Below, in pieces: positions 36,040 through 46,364 of a DNA stretch of 64,000 nt. Each line of letters begins with the position of its first letter. Within the stretch, counting starts at the first letter, position 1. This DNA is from Dendrobium chrysotoxum (Eukaryota; Streptophyta; Magnoliopsida; Asparagales; Orchidaceae): contig CM034310.1 of assembly GCA_019925795.1 (NCBI GenBank), positions 11,924,764-11,988,763 of the forward strand, read 5' to 3'. The translations under genes were made by a program, and so were the position numbers. Below the pieces are notes generated by a model. It saw only the letters and a list, made by a program, of their open reading frames with translations, did not search any database and was not told the DNA's origin.

Positions 36040-37570
36040 ATCTTCTTTTTTATTTTAAACTAATTGACTTGTGATAAATTTTGTGAAAATTTTTAAGTCT
36101 AGGTGGATTCCTATTTTCCTCAAGTGCTTTTAACTTAACCTCAAGATATGCATTAGAACTTTCTAAAATCGAATTTTCAATCTTCAAGTTATGCTCTCTA
36201 CTATCTGATTCATCCATAAATGTTTTGAAATCATTTTTAAGTTCAATGTGTGATGATTTTAAAAGTTCATGCTATTTATTTAATTCATCAAATTCATCCA
36301 ACAAGGTCACGTAGTTGCTATCTATTAATGCATGATCTTTTCTAAGGATTTGGTATTCATTCTGCAGCTCTAAATGATCCAAATTCAACTTAGCATGCAT
36401 TTGTTTCAATTTCCTATATGCTGAATGTATGTGTTCAGAAACTTTAAATAATTCATCATAACTTAAGTCACATACCTCCTCTTGATCCGAATGATCAAGA
36501 TTGTCAGCCATCAAGCACAAATTTATGACTTCCTCCTCAGGTGTTATTTCTGATGAATCTGAAGCTGAGTCCGCCCAAAAAGCTCGTTGAAGTCTCTTTT
36601 TACCCCTTCTTTCCTTTTGTTTCTCCTCGGCTTTCTCCTTGCTAGGATTTTCCTTGAGATTGGGGCAATTAGTCTTTATATGACCTGGCATCCCATAACA
36701 AATAACATCATTAGAAGCCTTAACATTTTTATGGAACTTACCTTTGTTCCACTGTTGGAGTCTTCTCTGCTTCCTCTTTAGGAAACTTCTAAATTGCCTT
36801 ATTATCAAGTCAATATCTTCCTCATCCTCAGGTAAAGACTGATCACTTTCTGAATCATCCACCTTCAAAGCTATATTCTTTTACTTTCACTTGTCTCCTG
36901 CATCAATCTGTCTTTGAGTCGCAGATTGCTCGTAAGCAATTAGTGATCCAAGAAGATTATTAATAGAATAGACATTTAAATCTTTCGATTCAGTTATAGC
37001 AGTTATCTTTGCATCATAAGCAATAGGTAAGCAACGAAGTATCTTATTTACTTTTTCTACATTCATTAACTCCCTACCTAAGGCATGCAATGAAGTGACT
37101 ATATGTATAAATCGTTTATACATGTCTGTGATTGATTCATTTGGTTTCATACAAAAAAGTTTATAATCATGCAAAAGAATATTCAATCTAGTTTGCTTCA
37201 CTTCATTTGTACCTTCATAAGTAATACAAAGCCTATCCCAAATTTCTTTTCTTAATTTACAAGTAGAAAATTGCATGTAGTCTTCTGATTTCAAAGCACA
37301 AAAGAAATTATTTAAACACTTAGCATTCAATTAAGCTAACTCACATTCTTCTACAGTCCATTTAGTAAAAGGTGTTTGAACTCTAATTCCTTCTATAATT
37401 CTAGTAGGTTCAGGGCAACCTTCCTGTACTAACATCCACATGTGATAGTCAAGAGATTGTAGAAATGTAGACATACGAGTTTTCCAAAAATCAAATGGGA
37501 TATTGTCAAACAAAGGTGGTATAGGGATCGAGTAACCTTCTAAAGTGTTTCGGTTTCCAAAATTAGCCAT
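36040..37570 (-). pseudogene. Element 1 gag with coiled-coil tail
   Basis: From ATG 37568-37570: MANFGNRNTLEGYSI, FDFWKTRM, RLCITYEGTNEVKQTRLN, FCMKPNESITDMYKRF, KVNKILRCLP and LIAYEQSATQRQ, all typical of copia capsid (UBN2-type). After an acidic stretch comes a zinc knuckle reduced to ICYGMPGHIKTNC, which lacks the second Cys of CX2CX4HX4C, then a KEKAEEKQKERRGKK basic tract, FWADSASDSSEI, and a long heptad region ending near 36040 (LEVKLKALEENRNPP). A long gag coiled-coil tail is a Sirevirus feature. Stops occur near 37331, 36880 and 36270. This capsid is clearly homologous to that of the gag-only element at 54329 and 57516. Confidence 0.92.
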
Positions 37571-37613
37571 GATCGACTTTCAAAAAGTAATTTAAATAGT
37601 GATTTTTGAAATA

Positions 37614-37626
37614 GACTCTGATTCCA
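37614..37626 (-). other. Primer binding site of element 1 (tRNA-iMet)
   Basis: The minus strand reads TTCA|AG|TGGAATCAGAGTC. The consensus TGGTATCAGAGC is complementary to the initiator tRNA-Met 3' end, with two differences here. The two-base AG spacer after the LTR is the same as in the gag-only element. Confidence 0.85.
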
Positions 37627-37628
37627 CT

Positions 37629-38936
37629 TGAAATTCTGAATAGGTTATTAGACATATTGCTTACGTCCCTAGGCTAACCAAGAGGGGGGTGAATTGGTTC
37701 TTTTAAAAAAAAATCTCTTAGAATTTTTAAAGATTTAAAAACTAACTTTAAGCAAATTATACTGTACGATCCCTCTTCGTACAGTATAAATAGTTATGAA
37801 TTGTTCGTACTTTTAAACCACAGACATTCAACCACAGAAAAATAAAGTACTTAAAAATAATAATATGAAAAAATAAAGAGTAAGAACAGAAAACACCAGA
37901 ATTTATATTGGTTCGGTCAAACACGACCTACATCCACTCCCTATAGACTCCTTCTCTAGGTATTGCACTATACTCAAGTGACTCTCCTTTTGCCCCCATA
38001 ACAAGGCGAAGAAGCCTTTACAAACTCTCTTCCACCAACCCGGTGTGGCAGAGAACGGTCTTCCTTCTCACCCTCCCGGTGAAGGTAGAGAACCCCACAT
38101 CCTTTCTCACCCTCCTGGTGATGGCAGAGTACCACATCCTTTCTCACCCTCCAGGTGACGGCAGAGAACCGGAAACCTCTCAAACTTTCTTGCAAGAGTC
38201 TCCAAGGAGATTGAGAAGAAGTTTGAAGTACAAACAATGAGATCCTCACACTTGGATAACTTTGTGAATCCCCTCACAATTTCCTCTACAAGGATCTCAT
38301 AAAACTCACTCCCAAACACTCCCCCAATCACTCTCCCTTTCACTCTCAAGAAGAATTTTCATAGAAAGATTTTTCACAAGTCAGTTTTTAGGATCCTTAA
38401 GTACTAAGGACAAGAAAAATCATCCAAACACTAAATATTTCAAGTTTTTTGCAACTGATCCTCCCGTATGATTGTATATCATACTATACGAATAGTTCAA
38501 ATTACTAAATAATTCATCCCGTATGATCCAGTATAAATATCAAATCGAGTCGTTCATACCAACCAACCTTCTATATGAAATCTATTTTATACTGTATGAA
38601 TAGTTCAAAGAATTAAATAATTCATCCCGTATGATCTAGTATGAACCTAAACTGAGCCATTCGTACTGATGGTTCATCCTGACGAATAAGTCATAGGAGC
38701 ACCTTCCCCTTCTTCATTAAACACTAATAAATTAACATGAAGTCTTCAACAGTCTAGAGTGAGAATTTCCCAAAAATAAGTACTCACAAAATAGAAACTC
38801 CAATATTTGTTAGGAGAGAGAAGAAGAAAAATAAATAAATAATTAAAAAATAAGCTTTTGTAATTATCAAAAATAACTTGTATCAAATTCACTTGAGCAA
38901 ACTGATTTGCACAAATCATAACATCAAATCATAACA
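37629..38936 (-). repeat. 5' LTR of element 1 with internal deletion and filler
   Basis: This 1308-bp copy has the same termini as 28323-29841. Relative to that copy, about 380 bp (equivalent to roughly 29242-29622) are missing, and the junction holds a short insertion (within 38694-38721) that matches element 2 sequence at 38999-39026. It retains the palindromes, the GACCGAACC block and the tandem leader units (38040-38175). Confidence 0.9.
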
Positions 38937-39851
38937 AATAATATCATCCTGAGGGTAGGCAGGGTAGGCAGGTCCAGGTGGTGGTGGAGGTCCTCCTGTA
39001 GGAGCAGCTTCCCCTTCTTCATTAAAATCAGGATCAGCGTGCTCTTAGCCCCATTGGAAAAGAATACAAAATGTGGCGTCGGTGTAAAAGATAGGAAGAT
39101 TATCAGGTGGAATAGGAAAGGTAAGTTGATCTTTGACATCGAGGATGTATCCTATGATATGTCCTAAGGCAAGGTTTTATTTGCATCGAGCACTTACCTA
39201 TCTAAGAGCAAACAGGTTATGAAAGTAGTCTAGGATCATTTGGGCTTCATCAAATTTGGTGGTTGACATGATTAAGTAAGTGACTACAGACAGAAGTGGG
39301 GTAATGTATAAGTGATCTCCAGCTTTTGGTATAATGGATGTTCGAAGAAAGTGCTAGATGATGTAGGCATTCTGAGTTAGAGTTTGGACAAGTGGTAGGT
39401 GTCAGTTTGTGGGCACATTCCTAAGCAGTATATTAATAGAGGTCCAATCATAATCATTAGTGAGTAGAGAATGGGGATGAGATCCTTCGGCAGAGAGTCC
39501 AATGTGTTTAGCTATATCGACTTTAGTGATAATGACATTTTGTTTGCATACAAAGGAGGGCAAGGTTATGCATTCAAAATCTATCCTATGATTTGCTAAA
39601 AATTTGTAGAGGAGTTCATAGTGAAAAGGAAAAGCCAGGGTATGAAGAAACTGGAGAGTTGTTGAGGTAAAAAGATTCATAACCTCAAATTTTAAGGCAG
39701 CTTGGTTAAGCATGCGTGATGGAGTGATCTTTGCCCCTTTAAACTTGTTGTATTCTTTTTTATTAGTGGCAGAGAGAAAACAGTCATCGAACTATCGAGA
39801 GAAAGAGGAGCTCCCCTAGATCAGTCTACCATGTTTGCTTCCACTGGCCAT
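38937..39851 (-). pseudogene. Element 2 third ORF, main part (PF20167-like)
   Basis: From ATG 39849-39851 the minus strand reads MASGSKHGRLI, then SSSFSR, FLSATNKKEYNKFKGAKITP, a 103-codon open piece with LHTLAFPFHYELLYKFLANH and KVDIAKHIGLSAEG, then QNAYII, HFLRTSIIPKAGDHLYITPL, VVTYLIMSTTKFDEAQMILD, LALGHIIGYILDVKDQLTFP and a Pro/Gly-rich end (PTGGPPPPPGPAYPAYPQDD). It is better preserved than the element 1 copy, with about six stops. Element 1 inserted after 38937, and the tail continues at 28322. It resembles PF20167 from memory. No membrane segment is seen, so the env-like position is not matched by env-like features. Confidence 0.7.
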
Positions 39852-39923
39852 TACACAAAAATAGTGAAGGGATGAGAGATTTAGAGAAGTTGAGAATGAG
39901 TTGAGCAAATGAAACCCTTCATT

Positions 39924-39979
39924 TTATAAATTTTCTGGATGACTTGTCAGTTGAGCCAATGAAACCCTTCAATTTATAG
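39924..39979 (-). promoter_or_regulatory. Duplicated TATA block upstream of element 2 third ORF
   Basis: The minus strand carries two tandem units of about 49 bp, each starting TATAAA(T/A)TGAAGGGTTTCAT and continuing with a GCTCAACT-type sequence. TATA-like cores are at 39973-39979 and 39924-39931, about 122 and 73 bp before the ATG at 39851. Position and neighbouring palindromes suggest a promoter. Confidence 0.45.
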
Positions 39980-39982
39980 GGA

Positions 39983-40378
39983 TTCATACAGTACGATTAG
40001 GTGAATTAATTCATCTCGATCATACTGGACGATCTTAAGAGATTTCATCCGTCCTGAGGAGTTATCATTATGACCTTTGACAAAAGGTATCGTACAGTAC
40101 GAACAGGTGTTCGTCCAGTACAAAGAGCAATAATGATCGTACCAGTTGAGTTTAAATTCGTCCCAATCCAGTTTGACACGTGGATCATATAGTATGAGTA
40201 GTGGTTCATATAGTATGATTTTCAATAATACGAATCATACAGTATGAGTGGTGGTTCGTACAATATGATGTTTATATCAACAAGCAAATCTGGACCATTG
40301 ATGAAATTAAGGGCTGTGATTTGTGCATTTGTGAAGATTATACAGTACGATTGTGTATTGTACAGTACAATATACATA
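39983..40378 (-). promoter_or_regulatory. Internal array of LTR-type palindromes (element 2)
   Basis: Repeats such as TCATACAGTACGAT, ATCATACTGGACGATC, ATCGTACAGTACGA, TTCGTCCAGTAC, ATCATATAGTATGA, ATCATACAGTATGA and TTGTACAGTACAA occur between the pol stop (40556-40558) and the third ORF. The layout equals that of element 1. Confidence 0.7.
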
Positions 40379-40427
40379 AAAAGTCAAGGTTTTGGTGTCA
40401 CTAAGATGTCTGTGAGATAATCAGGAA

Positions 40428-40445
40428 CCCCCCCCCCCCCCCCCC
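40428..40445 (+). repeat. C18 homopolymer
   Basis: Eighteen C (18 G on the element's sense strand) lie between pol and the internal palindrome array of element 2. The run can form quadruplex-like DNA, and its true length is likely uncertain. Confidence 0.9.
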
Positions 40446-40555
40446 TTTTATTTTCTTACAAAGTAACAACACACAAAAAATGAGTACAAACACATGAGTT
40501 TTAAAAACTTTTTTTTATTTTTAGTTTGTTTTTAGTTGGTTTTTTTTTTGTTTGA

Positions 40556-41570
40556 TTAAGCATGAATGTCTATGATACCCAATTTTATCCTCAAGGTGCT
40601 AAATGTGTCATAAGCCAATGGTTTAGTGAATATATCAGCCAGTTTATCTCTGGTAGCTATATGGAGTAGTTCGATATCTCCCTTGGCTACATGATCTCTT
40701 ATGAATTGATGCCTAATATCTAAATGCTTTGGGCGTGAGTATTGAATTGGATTTTTAGATATGCAAATTACACTAGTGTTGTCATACCTAATTGGGATGG
40801 TACCTACATGTAGTCCAAGATCTAAAAGTTGTTATTTTAACCATAAAACTTGAGCAACATAACTTCCTACTGCTATATATTATGCTTCAGCCATTGAAAG
40901 GGCTACCAAATTTTGTTTTCTATGGGACCATAAAACTAAGGATTGTCCTATGAATTGATAGGTACTAGAGGTGATTTGTCTATCTACCCTACATCCTACA
41001 AAATCAAAATCTGAATACCCTAAGATTTTAAATGTGGTGTTGTACCTAAGATACCAAATTGCTAAGTTCGGGGTGCCTATTAGATATCTAACAATTCTCT
41101 TGACAGCAGTCATGTCGTATTATTTTGGGTTGGCTTGAAATCGGGCACAAAGATATACACTAAATTTTATGTCCAATCTGCTAGCAGTTAAATAGAGAAG
41201 TGATCCAATTATTCCCCTATACTTCTTCTTGTCTACGGAATTACCATTTAGATCTTTATCTAATTGAATGGTAGAACTTATGGGAGTATTGATGGCCTTA
41301 GCATTATCCATTTCATACTTTTTTAGAATATCCTTGATGTACTTAGATTGACTAAGGAATGTTCCATCATCCATCTATTTTACACTGAATCCAATGAAGT
41401 ACTAAGTTCTCCCATTATGCTCATTTCGAACTCGTCACTCATTATTTTGAAAATTCATCGCACAAGGTTCTCTGAAGATCCAAACAAAATGTCATCTACA
41501 TTTATCTAAACAATGAGTATCTCATCTTCTATCCTTTTTAAGAAGAGGGTGGTTTCCACATTTACTAGAT
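40556..41570 (-). pseudogene. Element 2 reverse transcriptase (C-terminal) and RNase H
   Basis: This is the minus-strand copia pol end. It runs from a degraded region near 41430-41530 covering the YVDD area, through DGTFLSQSKYIKDILKKYEM, DKKKYRGIIGSLLYLTAS, VKRIVRYLIGTPNLAIWYLR, GYSDFDFVGCRVDRQ, LVLWSHRKQNLVALSMAEA, to the end LRIKLGIIDIHA with its stop at 40556-40558. The sequence is truncated upstream near 41570, so gag, PR, IN and most of RT are missing. It is close to, but distinct from, element 1. Confidence 0.9.
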
Positions 41571-41670
41571 GCCACTTCCTCCTTCCTTGCTCCTGATTTG
41601 GACTCTCGATCTCCACTGCTTACAATGCCCCTACCTATAGCCCCATCTGATTCTTTCGATCCACAGGGAA

Positions 41671-41714
<44 letters not shown>

Positions 41715-41990
41715 TCCTAACCTTCTTCCATAAGCCGAAGCCCCCTTAGTCGCCTCCTGGTTGAGCTCCTCACCCTATCTCCCTCTCTGATCTGACTGCA
41801 AGCCAACTGAATCCCTAAGGTAATTCAATTTAGGTTTATAATAATACTATTTATTAATATCTAATACTATAATTAGTATTAATTTATATTCATATATATA
41901 TATATATAGTTAAAATAAAGAGAAAGGAAATAAAAAAAGGTTGTTTTTGTCTTCGCTACCATCATCACGCCCAATCCCCGGGAAGGTATA
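41571..41990. other. Unassigned spacer with (GA)n and (AT)n tracts
   Basis: Between the broken end of element 2 and the gypsy LTR region lies sequence with a (GA)n microsatellite at about 41672-41712, a CT-rich GC-moderate part, and an AT-rich part with (TA)n near 41890. I recognise no gene. The (GA)n here is not the satellite monomer because the AT core is absent. Confidence 0.5.
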
Positions 41991-42034
41991 AGCTCTAATT
42001 TTAGAGAGCTAGTTCTCATCATTCACGGTGCACC

Positions 42035-42395
42035 AGAAAATCGCCTATACACACATTTATTCATGTGGTAGGATGAGACCTGGTGCGGTGCCTACGACGA
42101 GGTGGGTAATCACTTAAAATCTCATTCTCGTCATTCGTGGCGCATAAGAAAATTGCCTATACATGCCTTTATTGTGCGTGGTGGGATGGGACCCCGGTGC
42201 AGCACCTACGGCGAGGCGGGGTTACTTATAAGTACCTGTACGCGGGGAAATAACTGTGCTTTCAAACAGGTACCCTCGCCGACCCCATACACGCCTTTAT
42301 TGTGCGTGGTGGGAATGAAGACCACGGCCATGGTGTCTAAGGACACCTACCATACACATGCTTTATTACGCATGGTGAGAAGGCCCAGACTCCTG
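42035..42395 (+). repeat. Four decayed tandem units with hairpins
   Basis: Units of roughly 85-130 bp recur with CCTATACACACATTTATTCATG, CCTATACATGCCTTTATTGT, CCATACACGCCTTTATTGTG and CCATACACATGCTTTATTAC (first unit cited in part). Each is followed by a GTGGTGGGA-like word and a GGTGC...CCTACG segment in the better-kept units. Each has short complementary arms (CACGC/GCGTG or CATGC/GCATG) around CTTTATT. Confidence 0.6.
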
Positions 42396-44229
42396 TAGTT
42401 TTCTCCTAAACGGGGGAGACATCGGGAGGCTAGCAAAATTTTGTCTAAAAAAAGATAAGGACAAACAAAACTTAGACAGCAGGGATCCTAAATTGAACAT
42501 TAAATGGACTAAATGCAAACTTAAATGATGAAGAAATTCAAATTTGATTCAAACTTGAACTTGAGTGGAACAAGACAACAATGGATATAGACTCGAATTG
42601 GACTCATATTTAAACTTGAATGATCACAAAGACTTGAACTCATTTTGACTTAAATTTGAACAAAAAGACTTTAAACAAGACTCGAACTACATAGAACTCA
42701 AACCCAAATGAGTTACAATGAGCTTAATATGAACCTAATTCAGACTTGAACATAATTGAGATAAGTGAGTAATGAGGAATTTCATAATATTTTTAATGGA
42801 ATATTAGAAAACTGTCATTTCTATTGGGATGAAAATGCTGATGATATTAAGTTCATTGTAAATCACAAATAACTTACAAGTTGATATGCTAAACTCTTGC
42901 AAATTAATTCATAAAGATGATATCAAGATTAAGTGCAATTTGGTGACTCAAGATGATTGCAAATACCAAGTATTCAAATAAAATTAAATGAAAGACTTGT
43001 GAGGGATGAGACATCAATACAACCTGCTTGTAAACCACAACATCAAATCTTTCATGAAAAGATGATCAAATCAACCTATAAGAAAATACAGATGGGACTG
43101 TAGAAAACATAATTCACATGTATTCAAACTCTACAAGTGATGAAAATAAAAAAGGATATATAACTTGATCATAGTTAAAGGGCGAAAGTTCTTTAGAAAG
43201 TATATCACCTACAAGTGATGACATTTAATGTGTAGCATTCACATCAGTCCAGCAAGCAATAAAGTTCCTTATAGGAAAGTGCACCAGTTTACTAATCAAC
43301 GTGCATAGGGAATTTGATAACAGATGTAGCCATTCATCAGTCAACATGTAAGGAGGAATCCACTATGCATGCAATATCCAGCTTATAAGAGGGGATATTT
43401 GTAGTGACTCTAAAGGGAATGAGACAAATATTGTGATTTCCCCCAACCAACGACTGCCTGCTCACAAGTGAATAAAATATTTCCCTATGAACATCTAAAG
43501 ATTGCATATAATGGGTACGAAGGGCATATGATGAATGTGATTATGCCTCGTGGACAATATCAAAATGCAAGCAAATGCATTTGATCTTTGCAGTCGACCA
43601 CCATACAGTGTCTATGTAAATACGCAACTCTTTTGCAAGCTAAGAGGTAGTCAATTGGTAATAAACACAAGCACAGTACAAAGTTAATACATCAAACATG
43701 AGCTCCTATGAGTCATTATAGAGAAATCCCTCGTGTATGCAAAGGGTCTACAAATCATTATAGCAAGGATATCGTAGCTTCTCTATAACCAAAATAATTA
43801 TCCAGCAAATGACAAACACACTCAAATGGTATGCAGCGAAAGTCGTGATGTCCCTATAGTCAAGATCGGTTCACTTGTAGATAAATATAACCATTCCGTG
43901 TGAGCTACAACGCCTGATGGAGTTTATTGTGGATAACAACAATGGATATGTATTAAGTACGGTAAATCCCTTGTGGACACAAGTACATATGTTCTACACG
44001 AGCAAAGATATAAGGCTACAACACATTGAAATACCTACAGACCACTGAAGGAGACCTGTTATACATTCAACTTGTTATTTACGAGCAAATGTGAAGGAGC
44101 TGTAATAGATGCAAATATATACAACTAAAGCAGGAGATTCGTTAGTGCACTATAATCCACCTACAAAAACTAATAAGTAGTGCATGATAATTTACCTGTA
44201 TAAGGCAGCAAATAACTCAATCCCCAAGC

Positions 44230-44400
44230 TACCGCAAAATGCCACCGGATCTGTAACATCCGTGCAAGTAGACAGAAGGTGTACAAATCCCTAAATGAAA
44301 CTCCAACATCACGCCACCAGATCTACAACTCTCGTACAAGCAGACAGAAGGCGTCTACGAGCTTCCAAAATAGAATGCTACGTTCAAACGGTAGTTGCCC
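44230..44400 (+). repeat. Tandem duplication of about 90 bp
   Basis: GCCACCGGATCTGTAAC...AGTAGACAGAAGGTGT and GCCACCAGATCTACAAC...AGCAGACAGAAGGCGT are adjacent diverged copies inside the probable gypsy LTR. Confidence 0.6.
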
Positions 44401-44494
44401 GTACAACTGAAATATTTAAAAAATTCCCCCACATTTGCACTGTAATTTATATGCGCATAGGTACACAAAAATGCACGTGTAATTATAGACCCGT

Positions 44495-44770
44495 ATGGCC
44501 CTTGGAGAACATATTATGGCTACACACGTGACGTATAGGGATGCTATACGGGTGAATAAATTTGAACCCGATCCTCCTAAGCAGGTAAATAGGAGTCGAC
44601 AAGGTTCAACAAACAATTATAAAATGCCCACCAAACACCCGCATGGGCCCCGGCAAGCATATTGTAGGAACACACATGACGTCAAGGGATGCTGCACGGG
44701 TCAGGAAATAAACCCAAGTTCAAGCTCGATCCTTCTATATAGGTAGATAGAAGTTGATATGGCTCGAACC
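44495..44770 (+). repeat. Tandem duplication of about 150 bp with ACGT motifs
   Basis: Two diverged copies share a GGCCC(T/C)(T/C)GG(A/C)(G/A)A start, ACACACRTGACGT, AGGGATGCTRYACGGGT and a GATCCT(C/T)CTA...AGTYGA(C/T)A end. Copy 1 has CACGTGACGT (G-box plus ACGT core). Copy 2 has TGACGTCA. Such motifs bind plant bZIP factors, but function here is inference. Confidence 0.55.
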
Positions 44771-46038
44771 ATAAAAAAAGTATATGATCGCGAGGTTGAC
44801 CAAAATATTTGTTTTATAGTTCATATTAGGCCTTCAAGGCCTTCAACAAAGAAAGTTTATTAACAAAGACATAAAGCCTATGAAACCTGATCTTCTGTTG
44901 ACAGCTTGACAGAGTCAACATGGTTTAATCAATGAAATACAAATGAACCCATATACCCCGATGATGGCCGTGTTGAATGTAGATCTCAACCGGAGGGGTT
45001 CGCAAGCACTTTCAAATGCCTCCCAAAATCCAAAAAACCCATAAAAATCCAAAAATCCAAAAAAAATATTTAAAACTGAAATCCAACCATCAACCACTTA
45101 AAGCATAAAATCCATTCACTCTCCACAACAGCTTGCCAAGGTGGACAAATATGAAAACTACTTCAGCTCGCGTAGAGCTAATGCCTAATCGAAAATATTA
45201 CTAGGATCCATTATCAAATAATATCCTACTAGTAAGGATATGGTACAAGTCCTCTAACTGATAGTTTCAACTCCAAATGGCACTGCATGATAAATGGTTA
45301 TGACCTGGGGCCCTCTTAACCGAGTGGTTTTGCTGCCAAATGGCACCTCAAGATAGTGGTTATGGCCAGAGCAAATACGTTCCTTAGTGGTATCAAATCC
45401 TTGAGATATGAATCAATAGGATATGATTGAAAAGGCACAAAGCCCTCTATCAGCTAAGGTGAATTCAAATTTGTCCCCTTAGACAAACATTCACCCCAGG
45501 TCTACAAGGTCCCCTTGGTCGAAGCAACCCATGGCTGCCAATAAGGATCCTTCTATCAGGTTGGGTTGACTTCCTCCTCTGACTAAGTAGACCAGGGACC
45601 ATGATGGCCTTGGATGACAAAACCATAGGATCTTGATTGAGTCTATCATCAAATCCCCCACCATCTGTTTTAAGTACAAGATGGTGAAATTTCCAATTTT
45701 AAATATCAAATCTCCATATTTTCTAAATTTAAATTCCCATGCTACTATTATATGTCAAATAACACATATCTTTATGTATCTGATTGACGAATAGCCTTAA
45801 TCAAAAGTTCTCTCTCATTACTAGGAGGGGTAATTAACTATAGGGGCTTACGCCTATTGGAAACCTGAACTACGATCTTAAAGTCCTAACAAAATGAGGA
45901 TGAAAGGTCTGGGTAGTGTCTTATCTACAAACCCATCTGCCTTCTAAAATTTACCCCGGAACTATATTTCGTTAAAACTCCCCCCAAAAAGTAAAGAGGG
46001 TGGAGGCCAGGGCTAAATTTTTGGAGCCTACAGATTTT

Positions 46039-46056
46039 TGGGGACTACACTGGGGT
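46039..46056 (+). other. Degenerate tRNA-Arg primer site of the Tat-type gypsy element
   Basis: The + strand reads TGGGGACTACACTGGGGT, four differences from TGGCGACTCCGCTGGGGA, which occurs exactly (minus strand) at 185-202. It follows a CA at 46031-46032 and a T-rich spacer, as on the left. This fixes the start of the internal region. Confidence 0.6.
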
Positions 46057-46364
46057 CTGGTTTCTTTTTCTATCTTTGGCTAGTCGTCTTAGTACTACAG
46101 TAGCAGCTATTTTTAACCTGGATTCAAAAATTTGAATCTTTCAAAATGATCATTTAACAAATCTAAGTTGCAAATATTATAAAATAATCATTCAACACAT
46201 TTATTGGGATAGCACATTTAGCAGGATTTTTAAATTTGTATTATTTTAATTTCTTGCTAATGTTATTTGCTTTTATTTTCTATTCTGGGTAAGTCTCTGC
46301 ATTTTGAAAGTGTAGGGTGATGTATCAAATAATGATTACTAACCCTTACCTTTCATTTATATAG

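Larger units (their letters stand above)
28323..38936 (-). mobile_element. Element 1: nearly complete Sirevirus-like Ty1/copia element
   Basis: This 10,614-bp minus-strand element has a 5' LTR (37629-38936), iMet primer site (37614-37626), gag (to 37570), PR-IN-RT-RH (32759-35800), a third ORF (about 31020-32113), a PPT (29842-29858) and a 3' LTR (28323-29841). It is flanked by AATTA (28318-28322) and AATAA (38937-38941), a target-site duplication with one change. It sits inside the third ORF of element 2. The domain order PR-IN-RT-RH defines Ty1/copia. The long coiled-coil gag tail, the LTR palindromes and the extra ORF after RNase H fit the SIRE/Maximus (Sirevirus) lineage. Many stops and lost catalytic residues make it inactive. 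Confidence 0.92.
41990..46032 (+). mobile_element. Probable 5' LTR of the plus-strand Tat-type gypsy element
   Basis: No gene is supported here. The region ends in CA at 46032, just before a degenerate tRNA-Arg primer site. It shares the 45819-45857 block with the inverted LTR-like region at the left of the window. It contains several decayed tandem repeats (42035-42395, 44230-44400, 44495-44770, 45278-45370) and a long AT-rich part with repeated CAAACTTGAA-like words (42470-42760). The start is not defined, because no TG end or matching 3' LTR is inside the window, so the left limit is only where unrelated sequence seems to stop. Confidence 0.4.

Noticed and set aside
41672..41712. (GA)n tract as an outlier of the large satellite
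   Set aside because: It lacks the ATTAGAAATAATGA-type core. It is an ordinary microsatellite.
42102..42398. 98-codon plus-strand frame
   Set aside because: It is a translation of decayed tandem hairpin repeats in a probable LTR. No family resemblance.
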